The notes below the pieces were generated by a model. The model did not search any database. It was given only the letters and a program-made list of their open reading frames with translations, and was not told the DNA's origin. The position numbers and the translations under genes are program-made. A DNA stretch of 64,000 nt from Siderastrea radians (lineage: Eukaryota; Cnidaria; Anthozoa; Scleractinia; Rhizangiidae): positions 29,709,325 to 29,773,324 of the forward strand of contig OZ024894.1 of assembly GCA_964017195.1 (NCBI GenBank), in the 5' to 3' direction. Below are positions 35,541-46,882 of this stretch, piece after piece (positions within the stretch are counted from its first letter, which is position 1; every line of letters begins with the position of its first letter).

Positions 35541-36947
35541 TGATGGTCAATGCTATTGACCAGCGTTTTGACCAGCCAAGCTTTGATACTCATGCGAGGA
35601 TGGAGTCTTTTAGTTAAGTTCTGAATTCGCAGAATAACTTCACAGAGCTACAATTTATGAAAACATTTTACGGTGATGATGTTGATATTGAAATGTTAAC
35701 TGCCTAAATGGGATTTTTGAAAGTGCTGCTGAAGGATGGTGTTTTTTTTGTGTTTTGACGACATCATACCCAACTCGGCATTTCAGTAGAGCAATTTTTT
35801 ACCTTCAATTCAGCGTTTGTTTGAGCTAAAACCATGTATATTTTCGTTGGGAAATTAAATTTCACGGAATAGTAAATTCACCACGCTCAAATTATAAATC
35901 CAGTGTGCGACAAGTCAACTGCAGACTGCAGACCGCAGACTGTAGACTGGAAAAAGATCCTTACATCACTTGCGATGGCTTGCGATGACTTGCGTCCACT
36001 TTGATCGAGCTCAAATTTGCACGCAAGTGAACTCAAGTTTTTCACCATTTGGCTACCCAACGCAAGTTGTCGCAAGTTGGTCTCAGCATTGCTTTCCTAT
36101 TTACGGGTGGCTGCTCTGCTCTGCGTTGAACTTGCGTCTACTTGCGAGTCCGTTTGTCCACCCATCGCAAGTTTGTGGTCGCAAGTTCACATTCCCTAAC
36201 TTGTGTTGACTTGCAACTCCGTTTGGCCAGGGCTTAATACGGCAATGGGCTGATTTATTTGATGCTGATATTTCGGGTAACAAGACTAGCCTGCCTCAGG
36301 GCCAGAGTTATACTGAAAGAAAATACGGCTCCTAAATTTAAAAAAATGAAAATTACATACGTGGTAAATATTAAACTAAAAATGCTACATTTTATGATGT
36401 ATACATATGGGTTAACAGTGATTGATAAGGTGACAGGGCCTTTCTTTATCTATCTCTTGCGAAAGCTTATCTTGCTTTACGGCGTGAAGTACTAAATGTG
36501 GGCTGTAATTCGAGGGAAATAACTTAAATGTCAGTGATGGAGTGGTAAAAAAATTACCTGCTAAAACAAGGGAAAACTGAGATTTTCAACTGGATGTGAT
36601 ATTAAACGTGTGGTGGTTTGAGTTCTTGTGTGATGCGTAAAACCTCTTGCGCGGGAATAGCCCATTTCACAGTTGTGTGCTTAGCAATCTGGCCTTTGAG
36701 CAGAAGTGAGGCTTGCGCTGGAGGTGCCTTTTTTTATACAAACCTTCCTTCTTTTCACATGTAAATCTTGTTGTTTTTATGCTAACAAGTTTCACTTTAT
36801 GATGATTTACATGTGAAAAGCAATCAGATTCGTAACAAAACAAAGTCAAATACAGCCTCATTTCCACTCAATGGCCTGGGCATTAAGCAGACAACTGTAA
36901 AATGGGCTATTATTGTTCACGAGGTGTCATCAGTTTTCGGTCAGAGG

Positions 36948-37021
36948 TTTGCAGTCTGCAGTTTACAGTCTGCAGTCCGCAGGATGTGGTCTGCAGTCTG
37001 CAGTCTGCAGTCTGCAGTTGT
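36948..37021. repeat. TGCAGTC minisatellite
   Basis: About nine variants of the 7-base unit CTGCAGT, also seen as a short patch at 35921-35950. Repeat-derived, non-coding. Confidence 0.8.
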
Positions 37022-39640
37022 CGCACACCGTTATAAATCACCGTTCTGGTCAAAATAACCAGTTGACTCGCCGAAGGTGAGTTTCCTTTGTAAGTTTGCC
37101 TTGAAAATAAATTCTAAAGGGACGGAATAATTAGGTAATCGATTAGAGCAATTATTTAACTTGAATTATTAATTTATCCAGATCGATAGAAAACATATTC
37201 GCGACGATATTAATTTCACGGCAGAACTGTTTAAAGTTTATGAGCAAACGAAAACGCTTAATAAACTGAGCAGACATATGCATTCGTTTACGCTGCAGTC
37301 TGGCGTCATAAATTCTCTTTTTACAACGAAACTAATTCGGCGTCTCGGTAGAGAAATTCTTTAGCTTCAATACAGCGTTCGTTTGAGCTTCAAGCATACA
37401 ATATTCGGTGAGAAATTAATGTTTACGGGCCGGGTAACTAGTACGCTAGTAAATTCATGCGACTGAAATTAGAACTTCCCCGCGCGATGGAAACAATCAG
37501 TTGACTCGGCGAAACCGAGCTTTCTTTGTACGCTAGCGTTGAAAATAAATTATAGGACGACGGATTAATTCAGTTGTGCTTTACAACAGTTTTACAAAGG
37601 AAGTATATACAAAGGAAGACCTTTCGCGCGAGTTTCCGCACGATGCTTTCGCAGGCAGTCGCAGGCTACTTAAAACGGACCTTGAACTCAATACCAGGGC
37701 CTTCGCTCACATACCATTTATACCAGTTGGAATTCCAAAGGTATGCCAAGAATGTGCCCACATTTTGCTCCAACTCGGCTATATACAGTTTACGTAAGTA
37801 CCGCTGACCACCACCTCCAAGATTAGCTCTGTGAGCCCGCTTTTGCTCGCCCACAATAATAATAACAAAAACCTCCACCTCCACCTCCAACCTTCGTTCT
37901 AAAGCGAAAATACTGGTGTGATTGCCGTGATATTTCTTCCAGTTTTGCTGTTTTGCTGGAGTAAGGGAAACAGGAACCAAATCGTTTCGTAAACGGGAAG
38001 CGCTAGCAAACTCAGAACTGTTATAAAGGTGTCTGCCAACTCTTAAACAATAGTGAGGCTGGAAAAAGATCGGAAATTTTTCTATGAATGTCCAATTTTA
38101 AAGCAGTTATTATCTTCCTTCTAGAGAAACATAAATTTCCACAACTAAAAGAAGCCGGAGACCAATGTTCCCAGCCGCGTTTAAGTGTCAAATGTAAATT
38201 CATGTTGAAGATTGACACTTAAACAAAAGAAAATCTGTCACACGAAATACCTTTACTCTAAGTGTGACGTTCAGAGTTTCAAAGATTTAACAATTCAGTC
38301 TGATGATGCTTCGATTAAAAGCCGCTTTGTTTTGAATGAATGCGGCGCTTATTTGAGGGAGGCGCTCTTTGATATTTTTGCTCTCATATGTGGCGCTTAA
38401 TTTAGGGCGGCGCTTAATCGAGTAAATACGGTATTATCTTTTAAAGTCTTATCTTTCGTAAGTTGTCACCCTCGGTATCGGAAATGGTAGTTGCTGACAG
38501 ACACGGTCGCTTACGAGAAGTTTTAACTACAGCTTAATATTCAATAGCAATATACTTCTAGCCTGTATCCGGCTCTCACATCGCTATGGGAAAGTAACTC
38601 GTAAATAAACCAGGCCTGTAGCAGGGTGGGCAGGGGGGCTCGAGCCCCCCCCAGACTTTTTGGAAGTCAAAAAAAAATTACAATTAATGTGCCAAAAAAT
38701 ATATAATTTAAACAAATTAATGTGCAACAATCAGTCTTGAATGCTGATGCTATAAGTGCCTGTTTATAATTTCACAACCTTTAACAGGGTTCGACATCCG
38801 TTGAGTCACTAGCCACTGGGCAAGTGGGCTTCAAAAATCTACTAGCCCACCACACATTTCAGTCGCCCAGATCCTTACCAATGTCTTTCTTCACCCATAT
38901 CGTCTTTACCCTGGCTGTTGGGAGTATAGCTTAAGACTGTGAAGGACCTTTGTTACCTTTAATAGCTAAGCGCCTGTTATGTATTTGCTGCAAGCTTTAA
39001 GCCCATTGTTGTAAAACAAGTCTAAGGAACAAAAATATATTTATCTCACCAATCGAGTGACAAGCGCTACGTAAACGTTTTCGAGAGTTAGGTAGCTGTC
39101 TAAATGTTTGAATTTTAACAAATCTTGTAACTTTAAGGATACCTTTTGAAAACCGATGCCATAAAACTAATGGATGTTGCCCAACAACTTTGTCGGCGAA
39201 AATGTAGACAGGAAGCCGCTTTTTTTTGGCAAATTTTCAATTTTCATCAGGGAGTCCTTTTTGACGAAATCGACACAAACTGTGGCATTGTGAACAGCGT
39301 TAGTAACTATCTGACATGAATTTTTGTATGCCTTATGATCTATTTGTTAACATCTGTATTTTGACGGGGAGGGGGGTTGACGAGGTCAATTAGCTCGGCA
39401 CCTCCATTTATTTCAGCCTTGCTAGGGCCCTGTAAACTCGTGAAGACTGAACTCCTTTGTCTCTGCGTGTTTCCCCTTTCCTGCTGTTTTGGATGCTGCA
39501 CCCCACTATCGTGGAAACTGCCACTCCCTTGAACGTCAATCGCCCATGTATGACAGCTTTCATTTATTCCCATTTGAATTTGAATTTGAACTTTTCAACT
39601 ATGCAGGAGAACTAAGTAATTACTGATGAATGTCTGCGAG
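37022..39640. other. No gene recognised; dispersed repeats
   Basis: Two diverged copies of the dispersed family (near 37072-37200 and 37500-37575) are visible. A minus-strand frame at 39340-39573 is Ser/Gln-rich and might be another receptor exon, but no splice sites could be fixed. Confidence 0.4.
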
Positions 39641-39654
39641 ACTGCTACCCATAC

Positions 39655-39815
39655 CTTGGCTGGTAACTTCGTTGAGCCATCTTTATTAGATTGCTTTTGT
39701 GTAGGTGATATGTTTGTGAGCGGAGCTTGGGATGCAGTGGATCTTGTGCTTGAATCCTTTACAGTTGAAGTTCTTCCACTTTGGGATGTTTCAAGCTTAT
39801 CTTTTGGAGAAGCAA
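39655..39815 (-). CDS. Candidate stalk exon of a second receptor gene
   Basis: On the minus strand the sequence encodes a Ser/Thr/Lys-rich peptide with TASQAPLTN and TQKQSNKDGS, parallel to TTSQAPIAD and TEKQSGRDVS in the 5706-5861 stalk exon. It ends at a good donor CCAAG|GTATGG (GT at 39654-39653). The acceptor is unclear. It may belong to a paralogous receptor reaching beyond the sequence I can resolve. Confidence 0.45.
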
Positions 39816-40422
39816 TGGGTTTGATTATTGTAGAGGTAGGTTAAGGCCGCGGGTGACAAGCTGATCATGAATAAATTTATAAGGCAAAATTCTGGTGGAG
39901 GTCTTACGTTAAAAAACTTTAGATCTTGATCGTTTGGGAGCCGATTTCGTTGAAACTTAATAGAGGGCTTGAAGAATGTTGGAAATGCAACAAGATTGTT
40001 TTTCCTTTGATAAATTGCGTTTCTTTGCGATGCTTTGAGCTTCCAAAGTTAAGATTTGGTAAAACGCGACTCCGTGTCCAAGTTTTCTCCTCGTGGAGAA
40101 GACAATGCTTCTTGATTTTGCCACTAATTGATCAGTTAAAACCTCTATTGTGTCACAACAGAAGCTGATTTTGTGATTTCAAGTTCCACTGAAAGTTATA
40201 AGCCTTTAAATTAGTAAAATCGTCCTTGTTTAAATTTGAAGACTTAAAACTTCTGTTAAAAAGCCTGTTTTAAAAAAGTGCTTCTGTTGTGACAACCTAC
40301 AACACACCTATTTTACCGGTCTGCTGTGTCAGTTCAGGAAATTTTATATCCGCGCTGTATTCTTGGACACAAAATTGGTGGTTTTAGGGCTTCCGAAGGA
40401 GTAGTTATAGTTGGCGGTACCA

Positions 40423-40584
40423 GATCATTTCAAATGATCTGTTACCGAACCAACTCTCTAACTACCTTCCATCAGATGGAGATCATTTTATGGATAACTA
40501 TATGATCATTTGAAATGATCTGTTACCGAACCAACTATCTAACTACTTTCCATCAGATGGAGATCATTTTATGGATAACTATAT
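40423..40584. repeat. 81-bp tandem duplication beside element A
   Basis: Two copies (40423-40503 and 40504-40584) start GATCATTT-AAATGATC, itself palindromic, and end GGATAACTATAT. They lie just outside the first element A gene and may belong to its terminal region. Confidence 0.75.
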
Positions 40585-40890
40585 GTATTTTATTTCATGG
40601 ATATCATTTTATTTGGATAAATATTTGGATAACTATATGTATTTTATTACATGAGCGCAATTATTTGGATTTGGATACTATATGTTTTTATATCATGATG
40701 TATCAAACGCATTATTCCTTCACGTGACCACATACTACAGGAAGTTTATAATTCTCGGAAAAGCAGGAAGTTTTTCTCAGAAACAAGTCTTGGCATGTCT
40801 GGTGAAAACAGGAAATGACTCAGCTATTTTCCAAGGTCATTATATCGTATGATCTCTATTGACCAATTAAAAACGTCCCCATAAATTACT

Positions 40891-40945
40891 TTTTCTGATA
40901 AAAATATCAGAAGTTGCTCCATTTTGATAAAAATATCAGAAGTTT
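40891..40945. repeat. Doubled TTCTGATAAAAATATCAGAAG palindromic motif
   Basis: TCTGATAAAAATATCAGAAG occurs once at about 40897 and again, shifted by about 30 bases. Each copy is an inverted repeat (CTGATA/TATCAG). They lie 50-100 bases upstream of the ATG at 40995 and could be regulatory for that gene. Confidence 0.5.
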
Positions 40946-40994
40946 CTTCCTGTTGACAAAAGATAGCAAGACCTTGAGTTTTTATACCTCCAAG

Positions 40995-41456
40995 ATGCCT
41001 CTAAGTCTCGAAGAAGCTACAAAAAGATGTGAGAGTTATTCTCACAACATTCAAGATTCTATTTTAATAATGGAATCATTCATGGGGAGCCATCATTCCT
41101 TTTCTTTTGATTTACCACAAGTCATTACCAACTTGGATAGTATTGACACCTATTCGGAGGAGAGGAATGTGGTAGCTCGAATTAAAGTATTAGAGGAGTA
41201 TCAAAGAATGCTCATAACGGAGAGAAAGAGACGATCGATGAAGCAAGTTGTAAAAGGAAAAATGGAGTCTACAGACTTCAAAATGAACTTAAAAAGGCGA
41301 AGACAATCTCGACGTGTTCAAGAAATGCTTGCATCGAATGTTCAAGAAACGTCTACACCCAAGCCAGATGCTAGACAGATGCCTCCACAAGTACCTGCTG
41401 AACAAATGCCTGCACCCGAGCCCATTTCTGAGGAACTTATGTTAGAACTTGCGTAA
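40995..41456 (+). CDS. Element A accessory protein, unknown function
   Basis: A frame of 153 codons starts at the ATG at 40995. The frame is open further upstream, but that part covers the palindromic motif and is unlikely to be coding. The N-terminal 90 residues look helical with conserved-looking hydrophobics. The centre is Arg/Lys-rich (KRRRQSRR) and the C-terminus is Pro/Met/Gln-rich and acidic. It is the only plus-strand gene of element A and converges on the polymerase gene, overlapping its 3' end by 20 bases. I do not recognise the family. A virion or DNA-binding role would be a guess from the basic patch. Confidence 0.55.
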   Translation: MPLSLEEATKRCESYSHNIQDSILIMESFMGSHHSFSFDLPQVITNLDSIDTYSEERNVVARIKVLEEYQRMLITERKRRSMKQVVKGKMESTDFKMNLKRRRQSRRVQEMLASNVQETSTPKPDARQMPPQVPAEQMPAPEPISEELMLELA

Positions 41457-44400
41457 TGTAATAATGGCCATACGCAGAACTTTCTATTCCATTAGTTGAT
41501 ATATATCTTTTGTCATCGAAGCAGCTGAGTGATACTTTGTTTATTTCATAACTACCTAGTTGATGTTTGCTTCTTCGAATAGTTTTCATAGTATGTTGCA
41601 TTTGTTTATTTTCTAATAAAACATTTTTGTAGTCTTCATGTTTGATGTTGTTCTTTATTATTTTTTTTTTGATTCCTTTGGCTGTTTTTCCTACTTTCTG
41701 GTTGTCTTTTATGTAACTATACATTTTTGATCGCAAACCTATGAATTCTATGATTGGTATTCCAGCTGCTTCATCTTTGAATTTACCAATAATTTTTTTA
41801 TTTGTCTTATCGAAATACGGCGAGCTTTCAGGGTAGTCGCTGTTGTCAAATCGATCTTTATCATTCCAAAAGTCTCTGTACACATCTTCAGCTTCAATCT
41901 CATATGTCAATCTGTCTGTGTCAGTGAATAGTAGTTTAGCCTTATTACCATACTTTTCTTTTATGTAGTTATAATGGAAATCATACATCAATGTCTTGCT
42001 CAGATCTAGAATACACATTCCTACATATGTCGGCCTGTTTAAAGTGAGCGTTTCCTTTATTTTATGCACTGCAACTAGATTTTCGTTGAAGATCTTAATG
42101 CTTACATAAGTAGGTTTAGAAGCCATCTTCAATAGTTTCTTCTCATCTGTAATAAGTCTGATATCGATCCGTTTTTTTAAATTTTCCATAGTTTTACCGA
42201 ACACTGAGTTATTCATTAGTTTGAAAAAATCTTTTTCGAATGAATTTTTCGCTTGAGTACGTTTTACTGTATTGAAGTTAATGTATTGTTTGAGCCAAGG
42301 TGACTGATTGAATTGTAACACTCGATGGACTTTGTTTACTTTCAATCCAAGATCAAGATACAGCTGCAGGTTTCTGTAATGCAGAACATATTTTTCTTTA
42401 TTGCTTAAAGTAGGAATTAATTTTTGTACTAGTCCTGTCGATATATTATATTTTGTAGCTATTTTTTTACAATACTCAGACAGCATATCTTTATTTACAC
42501 AAACCCTTTCTGCAGCTAATGGGTAGTCGTTATGAAGGTCATGCAACTCTTTCGGGTATTCTAGATCAACTTCTAGTATCAATCCTTTATTACTGTCTTC
42601 ATTATACTGAGCTAAATTGATTTTATTAATCTGTTTATCTGTCATCCATTTGAAACCACCAGTCGGCAGGTATTGTGACATAGCCCACCCGTATAAATTA
42701 TTAGCATCAAGATACATAATGTACTTTGACGGCGCTTTCTCATCGTATTCTCTCACGTATTTGTTGTTTGCTTTTCCATATCGATTGGCTATATAACTAA
42801 TACCGCCTCTCATGCCTTTTTCAATGAATTGAAACATATCTATGTCAGTCATTAGTTCCAATTTGATATTGGTCATCTTCAACATAGCATCCCAACTCAA
42901 ACCAGGACTAGTGAAATAGTGACAGGGATCAAGTTTATAATACTGAAGACAGGTTTTACGGAAGTTTTCAAACACGTCGGCTAATAGAAGTATATCAGAC
43001 TTAAGATATAGATTGTGGTATTCGCCCATCGTTTGTAATTTAAATGTATTCCACACTTTTTGAGCATGACTATAATCCTCATCTCTTATATGCTCATTAT
43101 TCAATATGCTGTAAGATTCTTCTTTAGTTGGTAATTCTGTTTTATTGAATTTCTCAAAACTGTCCATGTAATCATACGGATAAATGCCTTTTCGTGTCAT
43201 AAGCTTGAATTTTTCTTTTCGGAATCTTTTGTTTGTATACTTTAAAGCTTCTGCTGGTAAGTTGCTGACTAATTTATCCAAACTTGAGCTCATGAATTGG
43301 AAACTGTCAATGAATGTCAGATGGTTACCAAGCATGAACGCCATATATTTTTCCATATTGTTCGGTATGGCATTTATGTCCATTTTAATTTCTTTTCCGT
43401 TTTTGGTGTATACATGTTTCTTAACAATAGCTCCAATCTCTTGCATTATAAAATGGCTGTCATATCCTCTCAAATTATGGAATATAACAGGAATTTTAAT
43501 TTCTTCTGGATTTATTCTGCGTTTCAGATTGCATTCTTGATGCGCTGAGCCTCTGTATTTGCCAGTAATATGACAATGATCTCTGACCCGAATGTCTTTT
43601 TCAGTATATTTTTTATCACAGATGTGGCATGTTGTTGCTTTTTTGAATTCCTTTCCATCAACTTCAGTCATTCTCAATGGTTTATTGAAATGTTTTTTCA
43701 TAGCTTTTTTGCAGTATTTAACTTCTTCTAAAATATTTTCCATGAATTTATACACAGCCTTTTCACCCCTGTATAGTTGTATTGGTTTTGTATATTTGTC
43801 GTCATAACAACAAACCACTTTATAACCATATCCACAGTGTGTATGCCTTTGGTAAGCTTCGGTGTATGATTTATTACCGTCTTGTTGACATCCATGAATC
43901 TTCTCTGTTATAGCCTCAAAATCAGCATAAATGACAAATGGCACAGGTTGCTGTTTATGGAAGTTGTTGAATTTCAGTATGTTATTGTCTTTGTCAGGCA
44001 TTTTTATTGCTTGAGTACCGTTCACTTGAATGCAATTGTCTTTATGATTATTTAATACCCTGTCGGAACTGAAACATTGCAGGCAGTGCATACAAAAGTG
44101 TTTCCTATGTTCGTGTTTTGTTTGGTTATACATGAATTTGTTGAAATCCTTTATCAGAACATAATGCTTGTTTTCATTTTTAGTTACCAGAAGTAGTTCC
44201 ATATGATCTTCATACTTTTCTTTTGAAACATAGATGGGATATGGCTCTTTGTTTTCGTATCCGAATACGCTTATATTGATACTGTTTTGCTTTTCAATTT
44301 TGTTGTAATGTTTGACACTGACTGGAAATTCAACACCTGAGTAATCTAACTTTTCAACGTATTGTTTGTCTGTCTTTTTTATTCTTTGAGGATATTTCTC

Positions 44401-45201
44401 TTGTGGATTTATATGCCTGATATGAAACCATCTGAAACATTCATTATCTTCATTTTTCATGTTAATTAGTCCCTTAGCACTATTTCGCAGTTCAGAAGGC
44501 AGTTGGATATATGAGGATCCTTTCATGGGCTTGTATTTGACAATGTTGAGGTAATGGCTATCAACTGATTGTACCGTCCATCCTGAACCTTCTGATATCC
44601 ACTGGGATATCTGGTTTAAGATATTTTGTTTAGACATTTGTAATGCTTCATTTATTTCTGTATGGTTGATAATTGTTTGAGGTTTACTATTGAAATATGC
44701 TGACTTTTCAACTATTTCACCATCAGAAATTTTACTAAATGTGACTTTCAATGTTTCAACGTATTTCAAGCCTTTCATTTCGTTCAACAAACTTATTAAA
44801 CGATGATTTATGGCCTTTATCGTGTTTTGCATTTGAATCAATGGGTCTTTATTGTTTTTGATGTCAATTTCAAATGACTTTGTATAACCTTTTAAGGCTT
44901 TGTCTTTTTGTTCTATTATGGTTCTTGGTGTTGGAACCGGTTTTTTGGTTCTTGGTGTTGGAATTGGTTTATAATTATCCCTGAATTCTTGAGGCGGTAG
45001 AATGATATTATCTTCGTACTGCTTAACCATCTGTTTGACACTCTTGCGAGGTGTTGGTATTGGTCTCCTTGGTTTGTATGTTCTTGGTGTTGGAACTGGC
45101 TTCTTCTCTAGCTTCAGAAGCAATTTGATAAGTTCTGATTTACTGAGTTTCTTCAAACTAGCTTTATCCATATCTATATAATTAGATTTTTCTGATTTCA
45201 T
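41437..45201 (-). CDS. pPolB: Protein-primed type B DNA polymerase (element A)
   Basis: The frame encodes 1254 residues, normal for a Polinton polymerase. An N-terminal helix is followed by four [KR]P[IV]PTPR repeats (residues 34-93), a C2H2-like finger (CMHC...H...C, about 370-395) and an endonuclease VII-like zinc motif (CHIC...RDHCHITGKYRG). The 3'-5' exonuclease has Exo I YADFEA (about 427), Exo II FHNLRGYDSHF and Exo III YLKSDILLLADV. Polymerase motif A is YLDANNLYGWAM (about 831) and motif B is FKLMNNSVFGKTME (about 996). Motif C reads FTDTDRLTYE (about 1092), with Arg where family members usually have Ser after the second Asp. The reading frame is otherwise intact. It replicates the element's linear DNA from a protein primer. 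Confidence 0.93.
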   Translation of the reverse strand: MKSEKSNYIDMDKASLKKLSKSELIKLLLKLEKKPVPTPRTYKPRRPIPTPRKSVKQMVKQYEDNIILPPQEFRDNYKPIPTPRTKKPVPTPRTIIEQKDKALKGYTKSFEIDIKNNKDPLIQMQNTIKAINHRLISLLNEMKGLKYVETLKVTFSKISDGEIVEKSAYFNSKPQTIINHTEINEALQMSKQNILNQISQWISEGSGWTVQSVDSHYLNIVKYKPMKGSSYIQLPSELRNSAKGLINMKNEDNECFRWFHIRHINPQEKYPQRIKKTDKQYVEKLDYSGVEFPVSVKHYNKIEKQNSINISVFGYENKEPYPIYVSKEKYEDHMELLLVTKNENKHYVLIKDFNKFMYNQTKHEHRKHFCMHCLQCFSSDRVLNNHKDNCIQVNGTQAIKMPDKDNNILKFNNFHKQQPVPFVIYADFEAITEKIHGCQQDGNKSYTEAYQRHTHCGYGYKVVCCYDDKYTKPIQLYRGEKAVYKFMENILEEVKYCKKAMKKHFNKPLRMTEVDGKEFKKATTCHICDKKYTEKDIRVRDHCHITGKYRGSAHQECNLKRRINPEEIKIPVIFHNLRGYDSHFIMQEIGAIVKKHVYTKNGKEIKMDINAIPNNMEKYMAFMLGNHLTFIDSFQFMSSSLDKLVSNLPAEALKYTNKRFRKEKFKLMTRKGIYPYDYMDSFEKFNKTELPTKEESYSILNNEHIRDEDYSHAQKVWNTFKLQTMGEYHNLYLKSDILLLADVFENFRKTCLQYYKLDPCHYFTSPGLSWDAMLKMTNIKLELMTDIDMFQFIEKGMRGGISYIANRYGKANNKYVREYDEKAPSKYIMYLDANNLYGWAMSQYLPTGGFKWMTDKQINKINLAQYNEDSNKGLILEVDLEYPKELHDLHNDYPLAAERVCVNKDMLSEYCKKIATKYNISTGLVQKLIPTLSNKEKYVLHYRNLQLYLDLGLKVNKVHRVLQFNQSPWLKQYINFNTVKRTQAKNSFEKDFFKLMNNSVFGKTMENLKKRIDIRLITDEKKLLKMASKPTYVSIKIFNENLVAVHKIKETLTLNRPTYVGMCILDLSKTLMYDFHYNYIKEKYGNKAKLLFTDTDRLTYEIEAEDVYRDFWNDKDRFDNSDYPESSPYFDKTNKKIIGKFKDEAAGIPIIEFIGLRSKMYSYIKDNQKVGKTAKGIKKKIIKNNIKHEDYKNVLLENKQMQHTMKTIRRSKHQLGSYEINKVSLSCFDDKRYISTNGIESSAYGHYYITQVLT

Positions 45202-45315
45202 TATATATACTATAGTAAAGATATTTTTTTAAGTAGTTTTAATCTGCGTTCAAACACAGTCAAGAATTCAAATGATCCGCGATTGGATCCTTTGAACTGT
45301 AATTATGAAACATTA

Positions 45316-45576
45316 TTATGCATTATGTCCTTGCATTATGTCAATTATTTTTCTCCATGATATTGATGCAATGCTATTTTTTTGGTGCTTTATCGTCTTC
45401 AAATGACAATGCTTGCCAGCCAGTGTATAGTTACGACCTGTTTTACAAATATCACAATACCATTCTTTGTCTAGCATGTACTTCGATTTTTGTCGTCTTA
45501 AAGCATCCTTCCTCTCTTCTTCAGTTGAATATTTTGGTGGTCTACCTCGACCTCTCTTAACATTCTGATTTTCCAT
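45316..45576 (-). CDS. AT-hook / zinc-finger small protein (element A)
   Basis: An 86-residue protein. The N-terminus has an AT-hook core (RGRGRPPK) in a basic helix. The centre has a single C2H2-type finger, CDICKTGRNYTL...H...KTIKH. It lies between polymerase and integrase on the same strand with short gaps (115 and 59 bases). The domain combination points to binding of AT-rich DNA, for example in transcription or end recognition. That role is inferred. The start ATG at 45576 is the only one. Confidence 0.7.
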   Translation of the reverse strand: MENQNVKRGRGRPPKYSTEEERKDALRRQKSKYMLDKEWYCDICKTGRNYTLAGKHCHLKTIKHQKNSIASISWRKIIDIMQGHNA

Positions 45577-45635
45577 ATATATATTAATACTATATTATTA
45601 TTTTAAATAAATATTTCAATCTCGTTTAAATCATT

Positions 45636-46574
45636 TTATATATCCTTCAAGTCCTTGAACGGTATCCAACTGTTGAATTCATCACTATACCCCTTCCACT
45701 TCACCAAAGCTTGCTTATTTTTATAATTCCTCCGAATGACTTTATCAATTCTGAATACCTTTTGTTCAGCTTTCAGTAATTCAGGTTCATAAAAACTCCC
45801 TTGAATGTCTTCACCTCTGAGATCCTTTAGTTTGTAAGTGATTGGGTTTGTATGTTTTATTTCATCAACTGTGAAAATTTCCTCAGACCAATTTGGTGTA
45901 TAGCCCTTATCAAACACATTTCGTTTATACTTACTTATTCTGACCTTATCCCCAACTTGAAATTTCGGTTTCTGTTTTGATGTTTCCATATCACCATATA
46001 GATTAAAGTAAACAGTTCCTTCATTGATCTTTTTACTGGCTTCAGTGGGCGTCATCTTTGTGCTTGAATGTTTTGTGTTGTTATACTGTTTCACTAATTT
46101 GGGTAGCATGTCTAAATACTGTGTATTACCTTGAACAGTAAACTGCTTCCACATCTTGGTTTTAATTGTTCTGTTCCATCTTTCACAAACTGACGACTTT
46201 TCCTCATTCTCAGTTGAGTACAAGGTTATTTTATTCTTATCAAGTAGTTCCTTAACATGTTTGTTGTAATACTCCTTGCCTTTGTCTGTCCAAAGATATT
46301 GTGGTTTTCTGCCTTCTTTAAGGATTGTTTTAAAAGCATTCATAACGGTTTCACCCTTTTTATCTTTTAATGGGACGATCCAACCGTATTTAGAGAATAT
46401 ATCTAAAACCATAAGAAGATATCTGTAGCCAGCGTTCCATCGACTGAACTTTTGCATCTCAATAAGATCTGAACACCATACCTCGTCAATGCCGTTTACA
46501 ATTACACGCCGCCGAGTAAAGTTACGTTTTATAGGTTTATGAAGCTCATCAGCTAATTTTTCTTGCCAGCTCAT
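45636..46574 (-). CDS. INT: Chromodomain integrase (element A)
   Basis: A retroviral-type rve integrase with the DDE triad in WCSDLIEM, LWTDKGKEYYN and SSVCERWNRT. A C-terminal chromodomain follows (VFRIDKVI...LVKWKGYSDEFNSW). I place the start at the ATG 46574 because it overlaps the stop of the upstream gene as ATGA. The frame is open for 34 more codons, giving 346 residues instead of 312. It catalyses insertion of the element, and the chromodomain probably targets modified histone. All catalytic residues are present. Confidence 0.92.
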   Translation of the reverse strand: MSWQEKLADELHKPIKRNFTRRRVIVNGIDEVWCSDLIEMQKFSRWNAGYRYLLMVLDIFSKYGWIVPLKDKKGETVMNAFKTILKEGRKPQYLWTDKGKEYYNKHVKELLDKNKITLYSTENEEKSSVCERWNRTIKTKMWKQFTVQGNTQYLDMLPKLVKQYNNTKHSSTKMTPTEASKKINEGTVYFNLYGDMETSKQKPKFQVGDKVRISKYKRNVFDKGYTPNWSEEIFTVDEIKHTNPITYKLKDLRGEDIQGSFYEPELLKAEQKVFRIDKVIRRNYKNKQALVKWKGYSDEFNSWIPFKDLKDI

Positions 46575-46882
46575 TTCTTCACTCGACGGCCTTTTCCGTT
46601 TTTTGTCTTCCTTTGTTTTACACCAAGGCCTAGTTTTTGTTTTGTGTTGATTATAAATCGTGCTGTTTGTCCCCATTTTGGCATCTGTCCATAAGGTATT
46701 CCATCCAATGACTTGACCATTTTTCTGTCACATTCACCTTTGTTTTTCCCCATATCATAACAAATATCATGATGAGCTGATATTCTATCAACTTCATTGT
46801 AAGGTTGTACGTGCCACTTGGTGACCTCTCCAGTGTTTTTATCATACTCTAACTGTTTATCGAGAGGGTTATATGCCCCCAT
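46571..46882 (-). CDS. Phospholipase A2-like domain, downstream half of a broken gene
   Basis: A 103-codon frame holds YNPLD (putative Ca2+-loop region) and SAHHDICYDM, with the His-Asp pair of secreted/parvoviral-type PLA2 domains, followed by GECDRKM. The Lys-rich C-terminus could be a nuclear signal. It ends ATGA-overlapped with the integrase. In virus-like elements such domains help breach endosomal membrane. Its natural N-terminus lies in the upstream frame beyond an in-frame TAG at 46904-46906. Confidence 0.7.
   Translation of the reverse strand: MGAYNPLDKQLEYDKNTGEVTKWHVQPYNEVDRISAHHDICYDMGKNKGECDRKMVKSLDGIPYGQMPKWGQTARFIINTKQKLGLGVKQRKTKNGKGRRVKK

Noticed and set aside
37666..37980. 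104-codon minus-strand frame
   Set aside because: No family resemblance, and it crosses dispersed repeat sequence.
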